Assembly (NCBI RefSeq): GCF_902859935.1
Contig: NZ_CADIKI010000012.1
Span: 124,001-188,000, forward strand
Length of the DNA: 64,000 nucleotides
Direction: 5' to 3'
Origin: Paraburkholderia fynbosensis
GTDB taxonomy: Bacteria > Pseudomonadota > Gammaproteobacteria > Burkholderiales > Burkholderiaceae
In this document: piece after piece, positions 36,915-43,785 of the stretch
Layout of the letters: every line of letters begins with the position of its first letter
Position numbering within the stretch: position 1 is the stretch's first letter
The notes under the pieces: model-generated
What the model was told of the DNA's origin: nothing
Database searches by the model: none
Seen by the model: only the letters and a program-made list of their open reading frames with translations
Made by a program: the position numbers and the translations under genes

Positions 36915-37664
36915 TCATGCTGCGCGCGCCGCTGCGACAATCGATTCGAGCCAGTCGAGCAGCGCCGGAACCGACTCGATGCGCGTATGCGCCATCGTCT
37001 CGCCCGCGCCGACCTTGATCGACAGCCCGCCGCGCTCGTTGATGACGGCGAAGCCTTTCTCGTCGGTCAGATCGTCGCCGGCGAACACCGGCTGGCGGCC
37101 GACGAACGGCGGTTCGTCGAGGAACGCGCGCATGGCGCGGCCCTTGTCGACGTCTTTCGGCTTGATTTCGTAGACCATCTTGCCCGGCTGCAATACGTAA
37201 GCGCCGGGGTAATCGGCGACCAGCCGCTGTGTCGCCTCGCGCGCGACCGGCTCACGGTCCGGCGCATTGCGGTAATGCAGCGCAAGCGCCGCGCCCTTGA
37301 TCTCGAGCAGCATGCCCGGATGTTCGTTGACGACCTGCGCCAGCACCTGCTCCATGCGCAGGAGCCGCTCGTCATGGAAGCCGATGCGCTGCGTATCGCC
37401 ATTCGCGTCGCGCCGCTCGGCGCCGTGCAAACCGGCAATCGGCAAATCGGGCATACCGAGGAAAGCGTCGATGCTGTCGATGCCGCGGCCCGACACGATC
37501 GCGACCGCGCCGTTCGTCAGACTACGCAGTTCGGCCAGTAGCACGGGCACGCGCGGGTCCACCAGCACGCCATCCGGCGTGGGTGCGAGTTCGACGAGGG
37601 TGCCGTCGAAGTCGAAGAAAAATGCCGTCTCACTCGGAGACAGAACAGCCGGAAGTGCTTGCAT
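36915..37664 (-). CDS. otsB: Trehalose-6-phosphate phosphatase OtsB
   Basis: OtsB dephosphorylates trehalose-6-phosphate to trehalose. The 249-residue HAD-family enzyme has the nucleophile motif FFDFDGTLVE near the N-terminus, motif II IVSGRG, and motif III/IV VFAGDDLTDEKGF with Mg-binding acids. Length is normal. It is the first gene of the otsB-otsA operon. Confidence 0.95.
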   Translation of the reverse strand: MQALPAVLSPSETAFFFDFDGTLVELAPTPDGVLVDPRVPVLLAELRSLTNGAVAIVSGRGIDSIDAFLGMPDLPIAGLHGAERRDANGDTQRIGFHDERLLRMEQVLAQVVNEHPGMLLEIKGAALALHYRNAPDREPVAREATQRLVADYPGAYVLQPGKMVYEIKPKDVDKGRAMRAFLDEPPFVGRQPVFAGDDLTDEKGFAVINERGGLSIKVGAGETMAHTRIESVPALLDWLESIVAAARAA

Positions 37665-38029
37665 CGCTTAGGTTCGCCTTTCAGCCTTCTGCGGCCGGAA
37701 AAGTGTGCGCATCTTACCGCGCATCCGTCAATTTTTCGAGAAAGTAAGCCGGAAGTCCGAGACCTCGGCCAACCGGCCGCTGTGCGCGCCGGCTTACGGT
37801 GAGGGCATTCAAAAAGAGAACGGTCCGGCTTCAACCGGCTTTCATCCGACTGCGTCAAATTGTCCGGCGAACCGCGCGCCGGGCGCGTGGGGCGACGCCG
37901 CCGGCGATTTTGCGCTACAGTCGCAGCCACGCAGACAATCACCGTCGAAGCCATCTTTGCATACTAGGACGGCCTACGCGCCGCAGGAAGATCAGGTGGA
38001 ATCCGACGGCGCGGTGGATCGGCGTCGTC
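37665..38029. promoter_or_regulatory. Divergent gap between otsB and the Sco gene
   Basis: About 365 bp. The frame of the Sco gene stays open through most of it, but its translation is Arg-rich and unlike the family. I could not pick out a definite promoter; control sites for both divergent units are expected here. Confidence 0.35.
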
Positions 38030-38743
38030 ATGTGCCGCTCTTCAATCGAGTCATTGAGCCCTGCTTTGTTCCCGATCATTGCATCCCGACACCCGCATCC
38101 GCCTCTGGCCGCATCGCGCCGGCGGCAGTCCACGCGCCGGTTCGCGCTGACCGTCATGATAGGCGCACTGACCGCCCTTACCGCCGTGATCACCCTGAGC
38201 GGCTGTACGCCTCGTACCCAACCCTGGCAGCTGACCAACGTGACCGGCCATCTGCCGGATCTCGACTTCAAGCTGACCGGCGACGACGGCCGGCCAGTCA
38301 CCGGCGATTCGTTCAAGGGTCGCGCGTCGCTCGTCTACTTCGGCTACACGCATTGCCCGGACGTCTGCCCCGAGACGATGGGCCGGCTCATGCAGGTGCT
38401 CGGCAAGCTCGGCCCGGACGCGCAGAAGGTGCGCATCCTGTTCATCACCGTCGATCCCGCGCGCGACACGCCGCAAGCGTTGCGCGATTACGTCGGCGCG
38501 TTCGACTCGCAGCATGCCGAAGGGCTGACCGGCACCGACTGGCAGATCGAGTCGCTCGCCAAGCGCTACCGCGTCGCCTATCAGATGGAGAAGCGCGACC
38601 CTCGCGGCAATTACGAAGTTACGCACAGTTCCGCTGTTTATGTGTTCGACAGCCAGGGCCACGCGCGCCTGCTGGCCACCGATCACGACACGCCCGATAC
38701 GATCGCGCAAGACCTGCGCCGTATCATCGATGACCGTTCCTGA
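38030..38743 (+). CDS. SCO1/SenC family copper chaperone lipoprotein
   Basis: Sco proteins use a thioredoxin fold to hold copper and help build the CuA site of cytochrome oxidase. A lipoprotein-like signal (RRFALTVMIGALTAL, lipobox LSGC) precedes the domain. The copper ligands are the CxxxC in YTHCPDVCPE and a distal His in VTHSSAVYVFD. I start at the ATG at 38030 (237 residues); an ATG at 38156 would shorten the signal's positive region. PCuAC and CtaG follow, so the three probably form one copper-delivery operon. Confidence 0.9.
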   Translation: MCRSSIESLSPALFPIIASRHPHPPLAASRRRQSTRRFALTVMIGALTALTAVITLSGCTPRTQPWQLTNVTGHLPDLDFKLTGDDGRPVTGDSFKGRASLVYFGYTHCPDVCPETMGRLMQVLGKLGPDAQKVRILFITVDPARDTPQALRDYVGAFDSQHAEGLTGTDWQIESLAKRYRVAYQMEKRDPRGNYEVTHSSAVYVFDSQGHARLLATDHDTPDTIAQDLRRIIDDRS

Positions 38744-38762
38744 CCTATCTCCGAGTTCATTC

Positions 38763-39224
38763 ATGTCGATCAAGATCAAAACGTTCGCTTCACTGAGCTG
38801 CGCGCTCGCCCTCTCGTTCGGTGTCGTGTCGGCTGCGCAAGCCGCCGGCGCCGACGCGATCAGCGTCAAGGACGCATGGGTCCGCTGGCTGCCGAACAAC
38901 CTGCCCGCCGCCGGCTACGCGACGCTGGTCAATGCGAGCGACAAGCCCATCGACCTCGTCGATATTTCGAGCAAGGACTATGGCGACGCGATGCTGCATC
39001 AGACCGTCTCGAACGGTTCGTCGCAGAAGATGGTGATGGTCGACAAGCTGACCGTGCCCGCGCATGGCCAGGTCTCGATCGCGCCCGGCGGCTACCACGT
39101 GATGCTCGAAGACGCCAAGCACAAGATCGCACCAGGCGACACCGTGCGTCTGACGCTGAAGTTCTCCGACGGCGAAACAATCGACACGCCGTTCGCCGTC
39201 AAGTCGCCGGCGCAGACCAAGTAA
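38763..39224 (+). CDS. PCu(A)C periplasmic copper chaperone
   Basis: PCuAC proteins carry Cu(I) in the periplasm and work with Sco in oxidase CuA assembly. The 153-residue precursor has a signal peptide ending in AQA (about residue 27). Its copper site is exact: His in AMLHQTV, ten residues, Met, 21 residues, then HVM, which is the H-x10-M-x21-H-x-M signature. It starts 19 bp after the Sco gene. Confidence 0.94.
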   Translation: MSIKIKTFASLSCALALSFGVVSAAQAAGADAISVKDAWVRWLPNNLPAAGYATLVNASDKPIDLVDISSKDYGDAMLHQTVSNGSSQKMVMVDKLTVPAHGQVSIAPGGYHVMLEDAKHKIAPGDTVRLTLKFSDGETIDTPFAVKSPAQTK

Positions 39225-39241
39225 CCGGGTAACGTGCAGCG

Positions 39242-40129
39242 ATGAATCTGCTCTACTGGCTCGATCCGTGGGAATTTTCGCCGACCGTCGTGATCGCGCT
39301 GCTGGTGCCGGCGGTCCTGTTCGTGCGCGGCGCGCGCCGTGCGAAGCTGTCGTTGGCGCGGCAACTTTCCTTCTGGTTCGGGCTGGTAGCGCTGTATGTC
39401 GTGCTGCATACGCGGCTCGATTATTTCTTCGAGCATGAGTTCTTCATGCATCGCTTGCAGCATCTGGTGCTGCATCACCTCGGGCCGTTCTTCATCGCGC
39501 TGTCGTATCCGGGCGCGGCGTTGCGCGCGGGCATTCCGTTCAGCTGGCGGCAGCGCTTCGTGCGGCCCGCGCTAGCGACGCCCCTCGTGCGCAAGCTGCT
39601 CGACGTGGTGATGCATCCGGTCGTCGCGGTCACGTTGTTCGTGGGGCTGATCTACTTCTGGCTGATATCGCCGATCCATTTCGTCGCGATGCTCGACTGG
39701 CGGCTCTATCGCGTGATGAACTGGAGCATGGTGATCGACGGGCTGCTGTTCTGGTGGCTCGTGCTCGATCCACGGCCGGCGCCGCCGGCGCGTTTGTCGC
39801 CCGGCAAGCGCGTGCTGGTGGTGATCGCCGCGATTCCGCCGCAGATTATCCTCGGCGCGTTCATCTTTTTCACGCCGCATGAGCTGTATCCGATCTACTC
39901 GATTTGCGGGCGCGCGTTCACGTGGCTCAGCCCGATGCGCGACCAGCAGATCGGTGGGCTGTTGCTGTGGATTCCGGGTTCGATGATGAGCGTGATCGGC
40001 GCATTGATCGCGCTGCGTCACTGGATGCGGCTGTCGGCACGCGGACGCCTGCGCGCCGAACGGCGTGCGAAGACGGCGCGGGATGTGTCCCATGCCGCGT
40101 CCGCACCGGCCGGCGGCCAGCGCGGATAG
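39242..40129 (+). CDS. CtaG (caa3 type) cytochrome oxidase assembly membrane protein
   Basis: A 295-residue inner-membrane protein with about seven helices. The N-terminal part carries several conserved His in EHEFFMHRLQHLVLHHLGPF, typical of the Caa3_CtaG family (PF09678), linked to cytochrome c oxidase biogenesis. It starts 17 bp after the PCuAC gene, in one transcription unit with Sco and PCuAC. It is not the Cox11-type CtaG. A basic tail ends the protein. Confidence 0.88.
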   Translation: MNLLYWLDPWEFSPTVVIALLVPAVLFVRGARRAKLSLARQLSFWFGLVALYVVLHTRLDYFFEHEFFMHRLQHLVLHHLGPFFIALSYPGAALRAGIPFSWRQRFVRPALATPLVRKLLDVVMHPVVAVTLFVGLIYFWLISPIHFVAMLDWRLYRVMNWSMVIDGLLFWWLVLDPRPAPPARLSPGKRVLVVIAAIPPQIILGAFIFFTPHELYPIYSICGRAFTWLSPMRDQQIGGLLLWIPGSMMSVIGALIALRHWMRLSARGRLRAERRAKTARDVSHAASAPAGGQRG

Positions 40130-40186
40130 CGAGTCTGACGGCCAGTCGCATCCGAATGATCGGAGCGCAGCGAATAAGGCCGGACG

Positions 40187-40230
40187 ATGAAGCGCGCCAG
40201 TTAACCTGCACTGGCGCTTCGCCCTTCATC
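40187..40230. terminator. Hairpin between convergent ctaG and elaA genes
   Basis: GAAGCGCGCCAGT and ACTGGCGCTTC pair (with a small bulge) around TAACCTGC. There is no clear T run, so termination is likely but not assured. Confidence 0.4.
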
Positions 40231-40239
40231 GCGCCCCGC

Positions 40240-40740
40240 TCAGGCCGAGCGCATCCACACATGCGGAATGCCGTCGTCGTCGTGAACGTCCGAGACCGGT
40301 GCGAAGCCGAATGCGCCATAGAAACCTTGCAGATGCGCTTGCGCATGCAGACGGATCGGCGTGGTGGGCCATTGCGCGCGAATGTGCGTGAGCGAGCGTT
40401 CGAGCATCGCGTTGCCCAGACCGATACCGCGGAATGCCGCCGTGGTCAGCACACGGCCGATGCGCACGTCGGTGTCCGTGGCGTCCGGCAGCAGCACACG
40501 CAGATATCCGGCCAGTTGCGGCGCCGCTCCATCGACGCCAGGGCCGTAGGCCGACAGATGCCAGGCTTGCGCGTCGAGCCCGTCGATATCGCCATACACG
40601 CAGTTCTGTTCGACGACGAACACCGCGCTACGCGCGGCCAGCATCTCATAGACTTCGACACTCGTGAGGTCCGCGAAGGTTTTCCAACGCCATTCGAGTT
40701 GGGCGAGCCGCGTGGCGGCGGTGTGCTGCGATTCAGTCAT
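40240..40740 (-). CDS. GNAT acetyltransferase, ElaA type
   Basis: A 166-residue GCN5-related acetyltransferase. It has the ElaA-like N-terminus (WRWKTFADL, ALRSAVFVVEQNC style), the acetyl-CoA loop RIGRVLTTAAFRGIGLGNAML and C-terminal AQAHLQGFYGAFGFAPV. Substrate unknown. It converges on the CtaG gene. Confidence 0.85.
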   Translation of the reverse strand: MTESQHTAATRLAQLEWRWKTFADLTSVEVYEMLAARSAVFVVEQNCVYGDIDGLDAQAWHLSAYGPGVDGAAPQLAGYLRVLLPDATDTDVRIGRVLTTAAFRGIGLGNAMLERSLTHIRAQWPTTPIRLHAQAHLQGFYGAFGFAPVSDVHDDDGIPHVWMRSA

Positions 40741-40849
40741 CGGATGCTTTCAGAAAGGAGGCGCCGCTGCGCGGGCATTAATCCGCAATTATGCCGCGCT
40801 GGCCGGCCGTCAGCCACGCAACCGCGCAGCCGTGCGGCCACAGCGCGCA

Positions 40850-41093
40850 TCAACCGCGCGGCATAGCACGCGCCTTCGACGCCTGCTTATGGCTGTACAT
40901 CGCCGCGTCGGCCGCAGCGAGCAATTCGGCAATCGATACGTGGTGAGCCCGAATCGTAGGCCGTCTGCCCCGCGCTATAGCGGATCTGATAACCGCGTCG
41001 CGCTTTAGCATTGCGCGCGTCGAGCAACTGCGTGAGACGCTGCGTCACTTGCTCTTGCGTGGCCAGTGTATAGCGGCATTCTTCAGGTGGGAT
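40850..41093 (-). pseudogene. Decayed 3' fragment of a GGDEF (diguanylate cyclase) gene
   Basis: On the minus strand one frame reads QLLDARNAKARRGYQIRY then SAGQTAYDSGS, and after a +1 shift near 40935 a second frame reads ELLAAADAAMYSHKQASKA to a stop at 40850. Together these match the C-terminal third of a GGDEF domain, including the ADxAMY helix. The catalytic GGDEF loop and all upstream sequence are missing; a stop lies just before 41093. No start or intact gene remains. The rest of the gap to 41172 shows nothing. Confidence 0.7.
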
Positions 41094-41172
41094 TGAGCGA
41101 GGCCGTCAGAGTGCCGGTCTGAGGTGCCATTGCGGCGGCGCACCGGCAAGCCGCAGCCGAGTCTTCACGCGC

Positions 41173-41925
41173 TCAGAAGACCGCTTCGACAGGCTGCGCG
41201 AGACACTCGATCAGATTGCCGGGGCCGCACAGATGCAGCGCGCCGACCACCACCAGGGTGCGCTCGCGCTGTGGCAGGATGATGTTCTTCAACCGCTGCG
41301 CCCATGCGCGATTGCGCGCGTCGAGAATGGCGTGACGGATGCCCGGCAGATTGAACATCGGCGATTCGACGGCAATCTGCTGCACCGCTTGCAGATCGCC
41401 CTCCAGCCACGCCGCGTGCATCCGTTCGAGCGTGCGTTGCGGTTCATCGCGATCGGCCACGAGCAAGTCGAGCGCCGCGCCGATGGCATCCAGCGGAATC
41501 GATTCGAGCAATGCTGCCACTTCCCCCGCGGTCTCGAGATAGCGATACGGCTTGGCTTGCGCAATCGCGGAGCGCAGCATGCGCGGCTCGACACCTTCGA
41601 CGACCTGTTGGAACAGTGTCGGCGCGACCACCAGCGCGGCCCACGGACGCAGTTCGACTAACGGCGCCACAGGGCCATCGACGGGCCACAGCGCTTGCAG
41701 TTGCGCCCAGGCGTCCACGGACATCAAGGGCTGCAATCGAGCGGCGCCGCTTTGTGGCTCGGTCTTCAGGAACGGCAGGATGGTCGGCGGGTCGGATTCG
41801 AAGACCAGCGCTTCGGCCCAGTCATAGCCTTCAGCGACCCAGGGCGGTGTTCTACGGCTCGTCGTGGGAAACAGATGCATCGAGCCGAGCAGGCGCACGT
41901 TGGTGCCGATGAGTCGTAGGTACAT
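41173..41925 (-). CDS. TraB/GumN family protein
   Basis: A 250-residue protein with the family's paired motifs. The N-terminal LLGSMHLFP and acidic VFESD, and the C-terminal RNRAWAQRL with VVVGALHLCGPGNLIE. The family is thought to be metal-dependent proteases or hydrolases, but the role here is unknown. There is no signal peptide, unlike many members. The ATG at 41925 is the only sensible start. Confidence 0.78.
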   Translation of the reverse strand: MYLRLIGTNVRLLGSMHLFPTTSRRTPPWVAEGYDWAEALVFESDPPTILPFLKTEPQSGAARLQPLMSVDAWAQLQALWPVDGPVAPLVELRPWAALVVAPTLFQQVVEGVEPRMLRSAIAQAKPYRYLETAGEVAALLESIPLDAIGAALDLLVADRDEPQRTLERMHAAWLEGDLQAVQQIAVESPMFNLPGIRHAILDARNRAWAQRLKNIILPQRERTLVVVGALHLCGPGNLIECLAQPVEAVF

Positions 41926-42210
41926 GCGGCCTCGGAGTGAACGGGCAATGACGCAGCAATGCGCGCGGTTCTGCGATTCAGTTGGTTACGTGCGGCGTGC
42001 TGAGCAGGTGCGGAGCGAACTGCTGATGCAGTTGTTGCCACGCGAATGACGAATTGTGCGTCATAACCGTCGCGATGAGGGACACGCAGCGTATCGGCTT
42101 TGCTTGCGGGCATCTGCGGACAGCAGATGCTTCGTGAACAGCGCGGCACGGCAATCGATCGGGCCGGTTATCTTTTTGGAATTGACAACGAGCGCGTGAA
42201 ATTCGCCGCA
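41926..42210. other. Gap before the tRNA cluster terminator
   Basis: Nothing recognisable. Short frames on both strands look random. Confidence 0.3.
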
Positions 42211-42244
42211 GAAAAAGAAAAGCCCCGACGAGTCGGGGCTTTTC
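42211..42244 (-). terminator. Intrinsic terminator of the Gly-Gly-Cys tRNA cluster
   Basis: AAAAGCCCCGA pairs with TCGGGGCTTTT around CGAG; the minus-strand exit continues as TTTTCTTTTTC. It lies 15 bp after tRNA-Cys. Confidence 0.85.
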
Positions 42245-42258
42245 TTTACATCAACTAC

Positions 42259-42332
42259 TGGAGGCGCGAGCCGGAGTCGAACCGGCCTAAACGGCTTTGC
42301 AGGCCGCTGCATAACCGCTTTGCTATCGCGCC
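42259..42332 (-). tRNA. tRNA-Cys (anticodon GCA)
   Basis: A 74-base cloverleaf: acceptor GGCGCGA / TCGCGCC, anticodon loop CTGCAAA giving GCA, T loop TTCGACT and encoded CCA. Last gene of the minus-strand tRNA cluster. Confidence 0.95.
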
Positions 42333-42415
42333 GCAAGCGGACTGGAACCTAGCTGCAGGCTCGCAGATTTGTCTGTTGGACGATCAGAACCTTCAGAACG
42401 ATCAGCCCATCAAAC

Positions 42416-42437
42416 AAAAAGGGAAGCGTTGCTTCCC
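42416..42437 (-). terminator. Internal terminator-like hairpin between tRNA-Gly and tRNA-Cys
   Basis: GGGAAGC / GCTTCCC with a three-base loop is followed by TTTTTG on the minus strand. It may lower read-through into tRNA-Cys. Confidence 0.6.
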
Positions 42438-42445
42438 CTTATGTA

Positions 42446-42521
42446 TGGAGCGGGAGACGAGGCTCGAACTCGCGACCTCAACCTTGGCAAGGTTGCGCTC
42501 TACCAACTGAGCTACTCCCGC
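42446..42521 (-). tRNA. tRNA-Gly (anticodon GCC), copy 2
   Basis: A 76-base cloverleaf with acceptor GCGGGAG / CTCCCGC, anticodon stem CAACC / GGTTG enclosing TTGCCAA (GCC), T loop TTCGAGC and encoded CCA. Identical in sequence to the copy at 42586-42661. Confidence 0.96.
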
Positions 42522-42585
42522 ATTGCGCTGCTTCACAACGCGCTGGATTTTTTACTACGCCAAACAGCGCGGTGCTTCAAAAAAT

Positions 42586-42661
42586 TGGAGCGGGAGACGA
42601 GGCTCGAACTCGCGACCTCAACCTTGGCAAGGTTGCGCTCTACCAACTGAGCTACTCCCGC
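42586..42661 (-). tRNA. tRNA-Gly (anticodon GCC), copy 1
   Basis: Same 76-base gene as the downstream copy, 64 bp away. It is the first tRNA of the cluster, nearest the promoter. Confidence 0.96.
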
Positions 42662-42760
42662 GTTGTACTTCTACTACTTGCTGCTAAATACTGCCTTATT
42701 GACTGCAACTACTCTCTTATTTCGTCCGTCGCTTCAAACTGCGTGCATCGGAGAAACGAG

Positions 42761-42789
42761 ATTATGGAGAAACGACCGATGGGTGTCAA
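42761..42789 (-). promoter_or_regulatory. Strong sigma-70 promoter of the tRNA cluster
   Basis: On the minus strand TTGACA, 17 bp, CATAAT, about 100 bp upstream of the first tRNA-Gly. The consensus -35 and ideal spacing suggest high expression. Confidence 0.75.
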
Positions 42790-42904
42790 CCCCTTTTGCG
42801 AATGTCTTTAATAAAAGTTGTCGCTCATGCGCAGGCCATGTTCGCGGCGAGGTTTTAACGCGCTTTCGCGTGCCTCACGCGCGCCGTCGACACGCGCATC
42901 ACCA

Positions 42905-43498
42905 TCAAGCAATACCGCCTCTTTCACGAATCTGCGGCCACGCGAGCTTCATGTAGTAGAGCATCGACCAGATCGTCAGGAACGCGGCCAGATAGATCAG
43001 CCATAGGCCCCACACACGCGTGTCGACCGTCACGCCGGCACCGAACGGCAACGGGCCGTAGAACAGCAGCATGGGAATCGCGATCATCTGACAGGCGGTC
43101 TTGAACTTGCCGAGCGAATTCACCGCGACGCTCTTCGACGCGCCGATCTGCGCCATCCACTCGCGCAACGCCGAGATCGCGATTTCGCGTCCGACGATTA
43201 CGAGCGCAATCGCCGAATCGATCCGCGCGAGTTGCACGAGCACCAGCAGTGCGGCCGTCACCATCAGTTTGTCGGCGACCGGATCGAGAAACGCGCCGAA
43301 CGCCGAAGTCTGATTCCACTTGCGGGCCAGATAGCCGTCGAACCAGTCGGTGAGCGCCGCCAGAATGAAGATGGTCGCGGCGGCCAGATTGCGGTGCGCG
43401 GGACTCATCATCATGTCGGGCAAATAGAACACGCCGACGACGAGCGGAATCAGGACGATCCGCAGCCAGGTCAGGAATATCGGGAAATTAAACGGCAT
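42905..43498 (-). CDS. pgsA: CDP-diacylglycerol-glycerol-3-phosphate 3-phosphatidyltransferase
   Basis: PgsA makes phosphatidylglycerophosphate, the first committed step to phosphatidylglycerol and cardiolipin. The 197-residue membrane protein has the CDP-alcohol phosphotransferase motif DWFDGYLARKW followed by FGAFLDPVADK, with the metal-binding Asp residues. Four or more membrane helices are visible. The ATG at 43498 (MPFNFPIFLTWLRI) is chosen; the frame upstream is open but not family-like. It is downstream of uvrC, as in E. coli. Confidence 0.95.
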   Translation of the reverse strand: MPFNFPIFLTWLRIVLIPLVVGVFYLPDMMMSPAHRNLAAATIFILAALTDWFDGYLARKWNQTSAFGAFLDPVADKLMVTAALLVLVQLARIDSAIALVIVGREIAISALREWMAQIGASKSVAVNSLGKFKTACQMIAIPMLLFYGPLPFGAGVTVDTRVWGLWLIYLAAFLTIWSMLYYMKLAWPQIRERGGIA

Positions 43499-43677
43499 GG
43501 GCAGGCGCAGCGTCTGACGAGTGAGATGCAATTGTGCCGTGTCACAGGGCCTGCCACAAGCAAAGCGGCGCGCGGGCGTGGGCACGCGGGCCGGTGGGTG
43601 GCGCTGCCCGGGCGCGAATTGGGGATTGACTGATCGCGGACCGGGCGCGGACTCGCGGCTAACGGGTCGCAGCCCCG

Positions 43678-43721
43678 TCGCTCGTTGGTCGCTCGCTGGT
43701 CGCTCGTTGGTCGCGCGTTGA
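43678..43721. repeat. Four 11-bp tandem repeats between uvrC and pgsA
   Basis: TCGCTCGTTGG, TCGCTCGCTGG, TCGCTCGTTGG and TCGCGCGTTGA follow one another without gaps. They lie in the 287-bp non-coding stretch between uvrC and pgsA. No function is apparent; copy number may vary between strains. Confidence 0.75.
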
Positions 43722-43785
43722 CCCGCTCATCGGCCACAGGCCGACCGCGCCTTGCCCAACAAGCGGGCCGCCCGCCGCGCCAGCT

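Noticed and set aside
42369..42811. Short frames with repeated peptide ERETRLELATS across the tRNA-Gly genes
   Set aside because: They are translations of the two identical tRNA genes on the opposite strand, not proteins.
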